Shown in pieces: positions 37,784-52,700 of a stretch of DNA of 64,000 bases. Both the position numbers and the translations under genes were made by a program. The first letter of the stretch is position 1. Each line of letters starts with the position of its first letter. The notes under the pieces are model-generated. The model was not told the origin of the DNA and did no database searches. It saw nothing but the letters and a program-made list of their open reading frames with translations. Source of the stretch: Siderastrea radians (taxonomy: Eukaryota > Cnidaria > Anthozoa > Scleractinia > Rhizangiidae); NCBI GenBank assembly GCA_964017195.1, contig OZ024892.1, positions 4,136,366 to 4,200,365 on the forward strand, read 5' to 3'.

Positions 37784-40700
37784 ATGGCGTCTGTTGAGAC
37801 TGCTTGGAAACTAGCAGTTTTTAACGTTTTCCTCATTCATCACGGTAGGTACTCAGTTAATGCTATTGATAACCAATTTATTGTTCTTCTGTGGACCCAT
37901 TTTTGAGATAAGTGGAAATATCGGTAGGATTTATTATGAACTTTTTCTGAAATTCGTTGAGGACGCTTCGTTTGTTGCTATCAGTTGGGAAGACAAAACT
38001 AAACAATAAAATGTCTCTAAATTTCAACTACGTACCGGTTCAGATCCCAGTAAAAATACGTAAATAAACTTGAAGATCAATTCGACGCTAGTTTTATTGA
38101 TATAGGTGTATCTTGTGTTTTATTCTCACCTTTTATTTGTCATTAACAACGATGCTATTTTTACGTGAACAAGCAATTTTGCCGAATTGGAATATTTATC
38201 GCCATTGTTGCTGGGGATTCATGACCTAAATCAACCATGTCTTTTGTTGCGAGGGAAGCTTAACCAAATAAAATGTATGTGATAGCTCGCTATAGAATGA
38301 ATAACAGGGCATTGGTACATACAAATGAAACCACATGTATTGCAATATTTATCGGTTAAAACATCTGCTGTGACCAGGAAAAGCCAAAGGTTTGAAAGTG
38401 CATTATTTTTGCATCTTAGGGCGCATTTACACCTCAGGAAAATTGTATGCGGACCTGTAAATAAGCGTTACAGATGTTAACCAAAACAAAATTTACCATA
38501 ATTGCCACAGTTAAGTAATATTTTCTATGGTTTGGAAATTATTAAAAAAATAGTACCTTTAGGACCTGATTTGTAACATGCCATCTACACCACAATTTAA
38601 CAGAGTCAAGTGTGGTTTTCGTGGGACCTTATGTGCATTTTATCCTGCAAAATATCAGTTGTGGGCCAGAGAATCATTTTAATACCTGCATTTCTGATGA
38701 CCTTCATAAATGGATCCAGACAGGTATATTTTGTACCCTACACTATGGGTGCCTATGGACCTAGAACTAAAATAATGTTGGTCTGTATCCATGTAATAAA
38801 ATCTTGGTACCTGTTTTTTATGGGGAAAAACATATTGTCTTAATTGCTGCTTTTTTCTGAAAGAAGTGAGGATGTTGTAATGATAAAGTAGCATCTATAT
38901 TTATGCAAAGACAACAGGGTATAGATTAGGAACTTGAGGTATTGTTGTTGAAGACAAAGTCAACCAATAATAAGAAATTTAAAGTAACAAAAGTTCTTAT
39001 TGTGTCCTTTAATAGGATTTGTTACTGGCTTATCATCACTGATAATAAACGCAACTTCTGTTGAAGTTGGCTACTTATGGGATAAGCCGCGACTGGAAAA
39101 TGTCCACACTTCAGCGGTAGTCATGGATAAGCAGCACATCAGCAGCACTCTGCGCTTGATCTGTGGCATTTCTCCACCGCTACCTACTGACAAAGATCAC
39201 TGGGATAGAAAAAATGAACTTGTCAAATGGTATAAGGTTGGCCCCAAGGGTGAGACAGTGAACAGGATGCGTTACTGGTCCAGTGATATGACAAAAACTG
39301 CTATTTCATTCCCAAATGTGACTCTAGATGTTCTTGGAACTTATTCATGTATTTATGGCGATTTGTCAGCTTCCATTGATGTTTTAGGTAAGGAAACCAA
39401 TCCTGATTAGTTTTAGTCTAGAGCAGTTTTCAGTAATTAAGTGTTGTAAAGGTAAAGCTGAAATTATTTCTCTGGCCTGAATCACAACTTGATTTTAATA
39501 CTTTTAAATGACTGGAAAAGTGGTGTGTCAATTTGGTCTCAGAGGAATCAAATGTTTGGCAGTGTTTCCATTTTTTTTTTGTTTGTTTGTTTATTAGTTT
39601 CTTTTCCTTCACTGACTTAATTATCAGCTTTTTCAGCTCCTTTACTTGTTTAAAAGTGTTCAAATAATGACCGCTACATGAGGGAATATGTCAAGGGAGT
39701 GATTTATAAATGTTTGAAATGTCTATAAGGTAGTTACCAGCATGTCGATCTCTATCTCTCAGTCGAGTGTCGTGCTTGAAGAAAAAGTCTCATGATTGTT
39801 ATGGGCTTTGTTAACCATCACTGCATTCTAAAAATCTATGTTGCAAGTTTTGATGCATTCTCTCATGTTGCCAAGTCATTATAAATTAACTTGAACATTT
39901 TTTTGCATAACTTTTAACTTTTTTTAATATGTAAGCCATTGCTTTTTAGTCTATATTTAAACTGAGAAAGGCCCCATGTTTTTGGTCAAAACCTCTTTTC
40001 AAACATTTTATAAGAATTTGTTTGTAAAGTTTTTATGGTCTGTGTCAAATACATTTTAACATTAAGGGTGCATAGGTCGGTAAATTATGATTGTCCAGGT
40101 GAGTGTTGCCTAAGAAGGACTGTTTGTGATGACATTGAGTGACGTTTTGACAACCTGAGCAGAAGTCATCATCAGAGTCAAGTGAACTGTGAATCGTCAT
40201 GGATGTTATATGTCTCTGGTCATTGTCCTGATTGGTTGAATTGCTCCAATCACATTTTACCGTCTTCACAGCCAATAACAGCACAGCTTAATTGACAGAC
40301 GACCAATAACATCACAAGATTGTTGACCAATCAGGACAATGACCAGAGACTTAACACATCCACTGACGATTCACAGTTCACTTGACTCTGATGATGACTT
40401 GAGTTCCCTTCAGTTTGTCAAAACACCAGTCAATGTCACCACAAACAGTCCTTGTCAGGACTTCACTCATCCGCACGATCATACTTCACCGACCCATGAT
40501 ATGACTCCTGGGTTCAAACCATTTACAGCATTAAGCATACGTGTAAGATGTCCCTTCCTGCTGTTATTTCATTTAATATCATTTGCTGAATTCATATTAG
40601 TGGATGGAAAACTGTCTTGGACGGGAAACTCGTCTTCAGACCAGGGCAAACGAAAAAAAATTGTTGTGATTTTCGCATCTACATGTAACATGAATTTAAG

Positions 40701-43700
40701 ACAGTTTTCCATCTAAGATGAGTTTTCTGCCCCTTTTTACCGACGGCCTAGACGGAAAAATAGAATGATGGAATTCGGTCTGTGACGAGTTTCCGTCTTC
40801 TAATATGAATTTGGTTGTTAGTGTTAGTCATGAATGACAATGGATTAATTCACTGTGTCAAGATGAGTTTATATTGGTGCTTCAGTGCCTGCTGTGACTG
40901 AGGAACCTGGTCCTTAAATGGCATTCCTTGCCGCAGTTGCATAAATTACCATGCACCAAACCATTCAGTTTGGTACTATCAATACTGTTTTTTCTAGTGT
41001 CCAATGTGGAAGTGGCAAAAACTTTAAAAAAAGCAGAAAATTTGATGGAGCTTAAAACTTACGTGTCATATATGAAGGATAAATCTGGGATCAATGGATG
41101 GAAACAACAACGAGATCAGCTCCTTCAGGTGAGTGCCTTCCAGTGTATGATCATATTTTAATGGTCTATAATTCCTCGCGAAGCGAGGAGGGCCGAAGGC
41201 CCTCCGAGCATAGCGAGGTTTATAAATTTGTCGCGTGGGGTTCGCGCGAGGATCGCTTAGGGCGGTCAAATCTCGATCTGCCCGTATATATTTCGATGGT
41301 GTCCACACAGTTGCCTAGCAACAAAACCAAATCGCGACCGCTGACAGTTGTGCACTCTCATGTTTCTTCGGCATGTTTCTTCATTTCTTGCTTGCTTCGC
41401 TGCGTTCATTTGGGTGCTGATATGTTTATTCATCGTCTGTGAACAAGCAAGCAACGCCTGATTTAACAAGTGGCTGAAAATCCATTCCGGGGGAGATTTA
41501 CAACTGAAACTCAGCGTGAATGCCGACTTGAAATTCAGCGCGAACAACGAAGGCGAAAGAGTCGACGACAAGAAAGCACGGGTATAGAACATCGTTTTCC
41601 GATGATAGCCTAGCGAAGACTAAAGCCATCAGCAGGACACAAAAAGGAGACTGGAATAATCACAGGCGAGAAATCTTGGAACATACATAACGTAGCTTAA
41701 ATTTAGCTTGATAGCACAGCGCTGCGACAAAATGAAATTCCCCAACAACATGAGAATCGATACAAGATCTTCGAATATTATAACTCAGTCACACCAATTG
41801 AATAACACCGGTAAGAATGAACTCAGTGGCTACAAACTCTTCGAGAAAACGTGTGCTGAAACCGATCAGGACCGGTGACACCGACAAGAAGTGCTTCGAC
41901 AAAATGGTTTTGTTATAGAAGCAACAAGAGGCAAGAAAAAACACACGATCATCAAAATACTTTTGCTAGAAATATACCTTTCCAACGGACAGTGACTGAA
42001 CAGGTTGGCTCAAAATTATTTCCTCTCTCTACCAATATCTTTACTCTTGATGTACCAGTAATTATTATTAACGTATAATTACTTTTCTAAGTATGATCAA
42101 AATTACAGATTACACAAGAGAAATGAAATTATTCACAAAATAGGTTTCAGTTCCCCAAACAACTTCCATATTTGTGTATGAGCAGTAAAAAGAACTTAAA
42201 CTTTAAGTTTAGGACGTTCCCGAAAAAATATTTGAAAGAAATAATTCATATTGGATCAGTAGGAATTTATAAAAGTTTTTGTTTTCCGTTATGGATATAA
42301 TTTGACCCTGTTAATAGTAAAAAAAAAAAAATAATAATATTCAGATGGATCAGAAAGGACAATTTCTGTTCACAATTTGGTTTGGAAATGCACTTACAAG
42401 TATTGGGTGATTCCAGAAAATATCCATACCCTACCACGGGCGGCATCTTCATATAGACCCCCCCCTTGCCTTAGGAAATTCCAAAATGCTCAACCCCCCC
42501 TTGCCGTCGGAATAGCCCTTTTCACAGTTACCTTTTCTCATTTACATTACAATGTTTTGAACGTGGATGTGAGGCAATTTCGGGCAATTTTGCAGTTTCT
42601 GCCCGAAATTGCCTCACATCCATGTTCAAATGACAGGGCTGAAAAACGACTGCGCATGCTCCAAATCAGCATTTCAAAATCGTTCGATCGGCCGATTTTG
42701 GCGCCATGCGAGGTTGATTTCTCGGTCGATTTGGCGTCGTATCACTCGAGGAGATGGAACTAGGGACGCGATTTAAAGGTGTTTTCTGTGGTGGAGATTT
42801 TTTCAGACATGCTGGGAACTTGTCTATCTACTGTTTGCCTGTTTCAAAAGTCGTGGAAACCCAGCGAATTCTTGAGATCATCGGCTGCAGCGCTACGGTG
42901 AGTGAGTCCTCAGATTAAATTTAGCATTGCACTTCAAGCTATACCTTACCAAACTTTTGTACAAGACTCATAGAGTTAGGATAATTTTTGACATTAATCT
43001 CCGATAAGTTTAAGTAAACAATCTATTTCCAAAAACAAAACTTTGCGATCATACATGCCAAACATAAATAAATAAACAGATATTTGGTTCCCAAACAAGA
43101 AATGAAACCCACAAGTGAATAAAGGCTTATGCCGGAGCACCTGAGGGCACATGATGAGCGTTCGTAAGCGTTTCTCTCAACGGAATTATTTCCTAGGTTA
43201 TTAAAGCGAATTATTTGTCTTTCTTGTCTACAAAGTGCTTGCCTCTCGTGTAAGACTAGACTCGGATAGTGTGTACGGAGTAGCGACAGTTTTCAGTAAC
43301 AAATTCATGCAGCTGAATGTTGTCAGTGTTGGCAAGATGAGATTGTCGTTTTCTCTTCTGAAACTGTTGTCAAACATGTAGTGTACCCATGACACTTATA
43401 TGTGGAAGTGAAATGGCAGCTGACTGACAGATAAGATTGTTTATATCATTAGTAACACAATCGGTAATTTTACCATTTCTTGTTTATGACCTTTGGTCAT
43501 ATAAATAATATTGGAGCATAATTGTCGGTAATTTCTTTGCCTCATTATTTTATTTCTGATCATGACTGGTGTCGTGCACAACAATGTTTATCTTGTGTAG
43601 TTTTTTCTGCTACTACATTGCCCTATAGTTTTACAAACTCGTGAATGTTTAGGGTAAATGTTTATTTTTCAGTAACCCAGATTCCATGGAAAATGCTTCA

Positions 43701-46700
43701 CTGCTGGGGAGTGGTTCTGGTAAACATGAGGATCATGAAATGATACAGGATCTTGGGTTTTTTAATTTGTGAGAAATAACCAACAGACCCTGCAGAAGAG
43801 GAAGTATAAGAAGAACTTAGAACTTAGTCAACAAAGGCCATCAAGAGTGAAATTGGAACAGTGCAAGGTGTTGTCGCAGTGATTCTCCCACAGCCCCACC
43901 AGCTGCACTGCCCACCACACCTACAGCTAAAACTCAAGATGATCCATACACAGAAATATTTTCCTCACTGACTGATTTTTCTGGACATTTCCATGTTGTA
44001 TAAGTGTTTGATGTAAGGGTAGGGCTTCCTTGAAATCCCAGAGGTAGTGCTATACCACTTGTTATGAGTACATCACCCTCTTTATTCCATATGCTAGTTT
44101 TAGGGGCTCATGTGACTGGTGGTGTATGTAGAGCTTGTTGTAAATAAAAATCTGTACATTTCCCACTTGTGATTAGTTTTTATTTGTATCTGGGGTTTGA
44201 CAGGCCCATACATCCTGAGACCAACTTTACAATAATCCAGTTGTTGTTGTTGTTGTTTTTTCAAACAAAAATTGTGCACTTGAAGGGTCAGGCCAGGGAT
44301 GTTTTGCCATAATTTTGTCAGTTTTCAGAATATTTCATTCATTTTTTAGAGGTGATCTGCAATACTTTATAAACTGCAACTTTCTTTTCACAGTTTTCAG
44401 TTTCCTGAAAACTTTCAGTTTACCAGCAAATGTAATTTGCTGGTAATTTATGCCATAAAAGTGTGTGTTTCGTGGCACTTTAATTAGCACTCAAAATTAG
44501 TTAGTAAAAGCAATTGAAAATCGACCAACATAATCTTGATATTCATTTATTTAGCTGTAAAGTGACTCATTGGATGGCAAAATCGATTGCATGAAAAGCA
44601 AAGGACTAGTCATCATGTAATGAAAACGTCCCAAAAATAACTATTTTGAAGGAAGTGACCAAAAGGTGAACTATTGTTCTGAGTGTGGTGCTGTATTCTT
44701 AAATCTGATCTATGGACAACCCCCTCAAGGACATGGCACAACTAGCTGCATTGAGTCCACTTTCCTTTTGTAATGCAGTCCTTGTAATGTAGTCTGTCAA
44801 GAAGTTTAGAAAATCTGTTTTCAGTGTTCCATCATGCATGAACTTTAACTGAATTAAAACCCATCATATGTCATCTAAAATAGTGCTCAATTATGTGAAA
44901 CAGAGGTAACTGACTGTCCTGGTAGCTCTTTTCTTTTGCTGGAAAAGTTTTTAACTGCTGGTAATACAACCAAGGAGGTCCTTCAAATGGCCAGGGCTGC
45001 TTTTATCAGTAAACTGCTTCATTGCTTTTCGATATAATATTCTTTTCTGGAGTGGTTGTCTGGTGTCTGTACAGGGCTTTTTAAAATGCTCTCAACTTCT
45101 AGTGAAATGATGATTCTCTTTTCCTTTTCCGTGGCTGTTCAAAATCTTAAAAAGGCGGACTGGAAATTACAGGAATGCCTGAAATTGTTTTGATTGTCTT
45201 TTAGTAAAGGACACAACCAGCAACTGTCCTGACGCTCGAGCGATTGGCGATGTCTCAGACAAGCTAAATTTCCGAAGGCACAGTGCGGCTGGGGGCCTAA
45301 TACACCCATAACAGGACTCTTAGGCATTTCTGGTTCTCTCAGCAAACCAATAGTTTGCGAAAACAGACGAGAAAGTGGTTAGAAAAAGCCAAAACAATAC
45401 TGTAAACAGTACCATATAATCCAGCCGGCTCGCAACTTTCCGACTATGTCACGCGAAAGGTCCTTTTTCCGAGCGAGAACAATTTTTGTATAATTTGTAC
45501 ACCCTCTAAATTTTTGGAAAAATGTTGTTCCTCTTCAAAAATTTTAACGAAATTATTATCTTTTTAACGGCGTCCTTATTTTTTCATTTTAAACTCGGGC
45601 TGTTTTTTTCCCGCGAAGAGGCCTCCATTTTGAATGAACCCGCGCCTGAGCCCACAATCGTTACCGCAGGACATTGACTTGCGCAGTCGTTTTTCAGCCC
45701 TGTCTGTTCAAATACATTGTAATGCAAATGAGAAAAGTTAACTGTGAAAAGGGCTATTCCAAACTGTTCTACCCCCCCATGCCTTCGGAATTCCGTAATC
45801 ATTCAAACCCCCCTTGGGAAATGCTGCTTTTTTCTTCCAACTGATTTGAAAAAGCCCTCTCTATATTCTAAACACCTTTATCAAACGGAAATTGATCCTT
45901 TCGCTCCCTCCGAAAGAAAAAACGTACATTCATCACAGGAAACAATCAACGTTGCGTGATGACAAACAGCGGTGATATTTTACATTGTAACCTTCCACGG
46001 CAAAACGTACACTACCGATAATCCGTTAAACATTAGAAAACTCAAACGGCTTTGAAGTCATTCCAACGCTTGGTCCAATTTTTAAACGTGTCTATAATTT
46101 TTGGTGTCGAGGGTTGCCGTGAATAATTTGCGTGCCGAATGCGACTTAAAATTTTAACAACAAAGCTAAAATTTTCTAAATTGAAATTGGAAATTCATAA
46201 TTACGTTTGCCAGACTCAAACCTCCCGTCAAAAGCGAAACTGTTGAATGCAATCTATTCTAAAAATCGCAGATTATGATGTTAGGAAAAGAATTAGAGTA
46301 AAATAGCGAGCTTTTTTCCTGCAATTATTTTTAGTTCACAGTGAACTAAATTTGCATACTGTACCGTACCCTGGGTACCAGAGGTTTTTTTCTCGCTAAC
46401 GTCGGGAGAAATCGGCCGGAGGTCGAGCTGCGTCGGCCGAAGGCCGACGCAACGAGCGGCTTGCCGCGAGAAAAAACCTCTGGGCCAGAGCGCTTTGATT
46501 TACTGTTCTCGTTGAACTTTGATCTTTTCCTATCCTATTACGTTCAAACCAATCACAGCGTATGTCTCGTGCTGTGATCAAATGCAATGGCACGTGAAGA
46601 TATGACAGATCTGGGTTGATTACACGCTAGTGTTTGGGGTGTCAAATGGATCGCTTTAAAACGGCGTTCGCAAACAAAAACAACCCCGGACCGGTAAAAA

Positions 46701-49700
46701 TTATTGTCCACATATACCGGTACAAGTAAATTGTGTCGCCTTTAAATCGTCTCGATCAAAGGGACAAAGCTGTCGCGATTGCACTTAGGAAAACTAGCAC
46801 TAGTCGTGTTTGGACTGTCATTTTACATCGTATCAATATTTTCATTGAGGACCGGATAAGCGCCTCGGGATTTGCAATGATGAAGGCGTACAGCTTTCCA
46901 GCGAGGGCACCATCTTTGTCGCCACCATCTCCCGATAAACAAGTACACGAAATGCCTCGTTGCTTCAACTCCTTCATATGGCACACAATGAGCGCATTAA
47001 GCGGGCAAACAAGTCACTATCGGGCTTTTGGAATAATCGCTGAATCCCACATAGTCCTGGAATGAGCTGGAATATTATAGAATTAAATAACCGATTTTCC
47101 GAAGCCGGTTGGCAATACTGCTGAAACATCCTTGCAGCGAGTAAAATTAAAAATACCATCTCTTTGTTCAGAGCTTAACCCTCTACACCGTCAAACGTTT
47201 TTACTTCAGGCCCTCTCGAATGTTATGTCAAAACTACTTTGAATTCGCAATCCTCCATCTCTACACAACTCACACGCGCGCCACGCGAGCGATAAACCTG
47301 ATAAATTTCACAGATTACTATCCCGCGGCATACTATTCTTGTCAACCAATGACAAAGACTGTTAGACTTCGAATACCTTGGGGGGCTGTTAGGAGCCAAT
47401 CAGACGCTTGAACCAAATTCTGGACTAAACCAATTTAAGCAAGCTAGCCATTGGCTCGGCGTCATCAAAGCGATGGCGCTCTGGTCCAGAGGCTTTTTGC
47501 GTGGGTCACAATAGAGAACATAAGCTGCAACCGGAAACCGCGCAAGAAAAGCCTCTGGCACCCAGGGTAACTGTACCGCGGCCTCAAATGAATTGCGCGA
47601 GAACAAATCAAACTTTTTCGCCGCTCTCTGTCCTTCGATTAAAATTAAAGCAGTAAATGAAACTCACATTGAAATTCAAAGTCAATGACAACTTTAAAAG
47701 AATTGGTACAAAGTAGTGAATGTAGTCTGATCAAAAGCGCATCATGATCAAATTTGCATAACGTGTGAAATCTGACCTTTTCGATGAACGTCGCAATGGT
47801 TTGTAACGCAACAATTTCACATGTGTCTCGATGATATCTGCTTTAATGTAGGGGCTGAAAACTCTTTGCTGAGATATGCTGTATTGTATTTGAGCTAAAC
47901 AATTGAAGAAAAGCCTACGATCGCTTTTGTGACCGATCTACTGGCAAGTGAACAGCTTTCAGCCGTCATGTTAGCATAAACAGTTTATTGACCATGACTA
48001 TTGAAATGTGTCTCCGGCATGTTGCTTGAGTTGATCGTGTCTCGTGTTTACGAGTGAATCATTGTCCTTAGATAAGTCGTTTTTGACGAGTTTTTCTTGA
48101 AGAGACTTAACTACACCAAACTGGAAGTTACTCTCCTGAAAATCCCCCCGTGCCTTCGGAATTCCAGTCCAATGAACCCCCCCATATCCTCGGAATTCCA
48201 GTCGACATAACCCCGCCTCCCCTTCGGAATTCCGAGATGCCGCCCGTGGTATGGGTATGGATATTTTCTGGAACCACCCATTGCTCTGCCTGACAATTAC
48301 CACTTTAAAATGTTTAGCGGGGATAGGTACAATTTACCTGCATGTATTTGATGTGAAACAAACATTACTGCTTAAAATTAATTATTGATAATAATTTCAT
48401 GCTACATACAGTGACCAGCATCACAGCTCTCCTCGCAGTGCACAAACAAGCACCAAATTCATGGGAATTGAGATCCTGATCACCTTCAACATGATTTGTC
48501 TATGTGAAAGTTTGTCTTACTTCTGAAGGTTTCACATGCTATAATCTACACTCACCCTTTCCCTTAATTAGCTACTCTTGCTTTTCACACCAATTGACCT
48601 CCCAAAGCCCCAATGTAAACCTGCAAATTCTCCTTACTGGTCTTCATACATTTCTTGTAGTACTAGTGCAGAGACATCTTTCCACTGACATTAACACTAT
48701 TCATGTTTGGTGACCAATTCCTTAATTCTGATGACCTAATTAAAGCATTGCTATTGTAGGGAGATGCTGGTCACTGGGGCGTCAAGGGTTAATGTATTAT
48801 ATTATTGTGACAATTATCTAATCCAATTTCTATAGTATGTTGGGGGAATGAATAAACATGCTACAACATCAATAGGAAACTCTGTGCTTTGCTTGCCATT
48901 ATTCTGTATCATTCTCATTTCAATTTTTGGGTAAAAATGGATAATTTTTTTTTAATGCACCACATCACTCTTCAACAGTAAGAGACTCCTGCTACAGTAT
49001 CTCAACCAGTCAAGGGAAATAATGCATTGTTTTAGCTATTGACACTTGTCAAAACCCAGTAAATAGAACAAAAACAGTACAACAGAATCGAAAGGAAATG
49101 GCCGGGTTAATGCTGGAGATAACAAGTTCCGATTGGAATTTGAACTGCATTTCTGATAACCTACTCTCACCCAACCAAAATCAACAGAAACACCACACAT
49201 ATTGTCTTGGGCAACAGGTCCACAGCAATACTATACGTCCTCTCTAGAGAGCAATTTACCTTATGTCAGAATGAAGAGAGGTGGGGGGGGGGGGGGGGGC
49301 TGAACGTATTTTCGTATACATGACAGAGGATTGGATGCAAGTTACATGGAAGCGAATGGGAACCAGAATGTCGATCTTAACTCCCAATTGGGGACCATTG
49401 TGGCCACCCAACCACACCTCCAGTTAAAGCAAAATTCTATCCCCTCCCCACCCCCATCGCTCAATTTTGTGGTGCACCCGTGCCTGTCCCAGCTTCGCGA
49501 GGTTCTGCGAGTCACGTATTTCTAGTAATGATATTGGTCTTTACTTCTCATACGATAAATCTACATATCCTATGTTACACTTTCTTAATAATTATACATT
49601 ATAAAAATATTCATAAACTAATCTTTAAATGACTATATTAAACCTAGCTATCCTATACTAAGTTATGTTTGAATGTTAGTCTATTTACAAAGGTAGACAT

Positions 49701-52700
49701 GGAGTGCTCAGTATACACTTTAGGGCATGCACATTGTCTTTTGTGGAGATTCTATAAACAGTCCTTTTCTGAAGGGATGGTACACCTACCAGTTGGTACT
49801 TACAGTGTAGTATTAAATCTTGACTACTCCAGAAAAGGCTTATACAGTGCTCTGGGTTTCCCAGAAGAAATCCTATATTAATAGAAATTAAATTTTTTCC
49901 AGAGCCCTGGAAAATTGTTTTTGCTATTTCTGCACTCTTGGAGAACTTCTTGAGCTTTTTTTGCCATGTTAGGTGGAAGGCAGAATGTATACAACATGTG
50001 GTTGTAATACTAACAGTAATATTTCTCACAGCAGTCGAGCCATTTCTGAACTTGTAAGCAAGCTGCTGAGGAGTTAGGCTTAGGGTCTTCACACTAGAAA
50101 ATCCTGGAATTCGATAAACCCTTGATACTGTATGGACTTTGTCTGAAAGAAGTCATGTTAATTTGTGTGTCTTTCAGCCTACTGGAACAAAAGAAGATTG
50201 CATTCCATTGCCAGAAAGGTCAGCACGAGCCCCAAATACAGGTTGGTTTGTGCCTCTACTGTTAATTGATAATTAATACTTGCTTATTTTTTTTTTCAGT
50301 TATGTGTAAGGTCCTTTGGACAATTTACTGGTTGTGTAAGGGTATTTTTTCAACATGTGCTTATCATGTCTATTTTTCAGTTCATCAGTTGTATGCATCA
50401 GATATCAAAGTCATTGCAGCGATGGGTGACACATTTACTGTAAGTTAACAATGATCCTAAGGTCTTTTAAAACTAACAAAATTCTATCATGTAAAAGTTG
50501 GCCTTTTCTTTTATATGATTTCATTTTATTGTTTATTTTTTTTGCAGGTGGGCCTTGGGGCCAGAGCTCCATCACTAAATGGATTTTTCACTGATTACAA
50601 GGACATCTCATGGAGGTATACAATCTCAGCTGTATAAGTTTTATCATTGTTGACTTCTTAATGTCCTAATTTTCTTTGCATTCCCAGGAAAAAATTCACA
50701 GATGCCTATGCAAACACAAATGCAAGCTTGCAAGAGTGCACCTAGGCCGAATATTATGAGCATCAAAATTATGCAAATAAAAGCCTTTAGCTTCAGTGCT
50801 AATGGTCTTGCATTAAATTGGCTCAAGTGTGAACATCACCAACACAATTACAAGTACAAGTGTGACTTCTCTGTCATTTTGGAAACTGCTCCAAATCCCA
50901 CTGCATATGTGGTTTTATCCCCGGAATGCACTTGACCCATGTTTGGGTAAAGGGCTGCCGCTGAGGGTTTGAAACCCTAACCCTGTTTAGGACAAAAAAA
51001 TCCTAAAATACATACCCTGTGTAGGACAACACCCTACATTTTAGGTCCCTGATGAGGACAAATGACAAAATATACTGTTTAGGACAGACACATAAAATTA
51101 ATGTATACCTTGTCTAGGACAAGGAGGCCAAAAACCATACCCTGTCCAGTGGCACGTCTCCGTAGAAACCACGTAAGGGAGTAACCTCCCCCCCCCTGGG
51201 GTTATTACTTAGGCTTGCATTATTTTCCATTATTTTATGTTACATGTGAACATCACTTTTGTTTGTACTTGAACCTACCTTCAATTTTGTTTGTGTCACC
51301 TGTGAACCACTGGCTTAAATGCATCTTCATTATTGCAACCATCATGACATTTTGCATCTGTTCACCTAACTTACATGTAATAATTATTATCACATCTCAG
51401 TGATTTTCACTAAAAATGTGTTTGGAGACTGCTCATAAAATCAAATGAATTAACTTTTGTTTGTTTGTGCTTGAAGCATTGGAGGAAGATCATATTTAAA
51501 CCACACAACAACATTACCAAGTGAGTTAAATACTTTTTAAATGAATGCATTTGATGCTGCAGTGTATAAATTATTGTACATTACTAGACTGCTGTTGTGT
51601 CTAGTATAAAGTGAGGTTACTTCTTTGTGTAAAGAAAATGTAAGGCTTGTGGGATGTGGCTAAAAGTGACAAAGTCAGAATATGGCACAAATGTGCTCAA
51701 GTAAACTATTAATAGCCACTAAATAGGGCAATATGGCCACTGTGGAGCGGGCATTACCCCTATCTACCGGAAAAAATAGTTAGCCCAAGCCATGGACAGC
51801 TGTTTCGGCCTTGTTAGGCCTCATCAGCATGGCATAGCTAACACTTAGGCTCAGGGATCCCTCATGAAGATAACAAGTGATGAAAATGTTAGGCTTGTGG
51901 GATGTGGCTAAAAGTGGCAAGTCGGAATACTGCACAAATATTAATGTGCTCAGGTAAACTATAGCCACTAAATAGGGCACTCTAGCCACACTGGAGCAGG
52001 CATTACCCCTAAATCTACCAGAAAAAAAAGTGAGCCCAAGCATGTACAATTCCCTGCTCCTCTTTCTTTGCACTCAGTATGTAGGGTGAAACTGGATCCT
52101 TAACAAACTTACGTACATGTGTACCATACAATGTTCCCGATTCCTAATTTTGTATACATTGCTGTGAAAGCAGGTAGTTAAGCCCTGAAAACTGATTGCT
52201 AATTTATTGGATAACAATTCTTTTCTTTCTACACTTCTTTGCAGATATCATGCGACAGTTTAACCCATCAATAAAAGGTGTATCAGTGAAAACCTCACCG
52301 AGTGACAACATCCTAAATGCAGATCTGAATTTTGCCTTTGTTGGAGCTTCTGCAAGGTCAGCTTCCAAGTTCTCATTTTGTTCATATTAATTTTTCACCA
52401 TTCTTCTAGAGGAATTCAGTTCTGATCAGAGATAATTTATTTCATTTAGGGACCTTGAAGATCAAGCCAAAGACCTAGTATCGAGACTGAAGAATATGAA
52501 GGTAAGACCAATGACACACTGGGAGATTTTGTTAGGCCACACCATCTCTCTGATGCTATCCATTTTCCAATATCTGACATGTTGATATTGGTACCAGGTT
52601 TTCTGTAAAAATCACTGGCAATCCCTTATGTGCCTACTCCTGTGTGAATGACACTGAAAAAACTTAAAAGGTCTGTTTCAGACATTGACATAAATTTGAA

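Larger units (their letters stand above)
42404..48280. mobile_element. 5.9 kb segment bounded by ~45 bp inverted repeats, with nested inverted pair
   Basis: Left end (42404) tgggtgattccagaaaa ... tatccatacc, cacgggcggcatct; right end (48280) is the inverted copy, ending ggatattttctggaaccaccca. Inside, a second inverted pair (42510-42660 and 45670-45830) shares cccttttcacagttac, catttacattacaatg and gggctgaaaaacgactgcgc. Each end is also accompanied by cccccc-ttgcc-tcggaattcc motifs. I see no target duplication at the outer ends and no transposase, so this may be one foldback element or separate solo copies in opposite orientation. Confidence 0.55.
41129..50177. other. 9 kb intron 3 of the Ig-SGNH gene, packed with repeats
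   Basis: Between linker exon 3 and exon 4. It contains a GC-rich palindrome at 41175-41215 (cctcgcgaagcgagg, agggccgaaggccct), the nested inverted-repeat array at 42404-48280, two small foldbacks at 46369-46494 and 47476-47570, and a poly-G run near 49284-49299. The other introns average well under 1.5 kb. I saw no intact gene inside; short frames around 43690-43940 are interrupted. Confidence 0.6.

Noticed and set aside
43690..43960. Possible gene captured in the large intron (short frame with MENASLLGSG start)
   Set aside because: Stops interrupt it within ~30 codons in all frames and no splice-supported continuation or domain was found.
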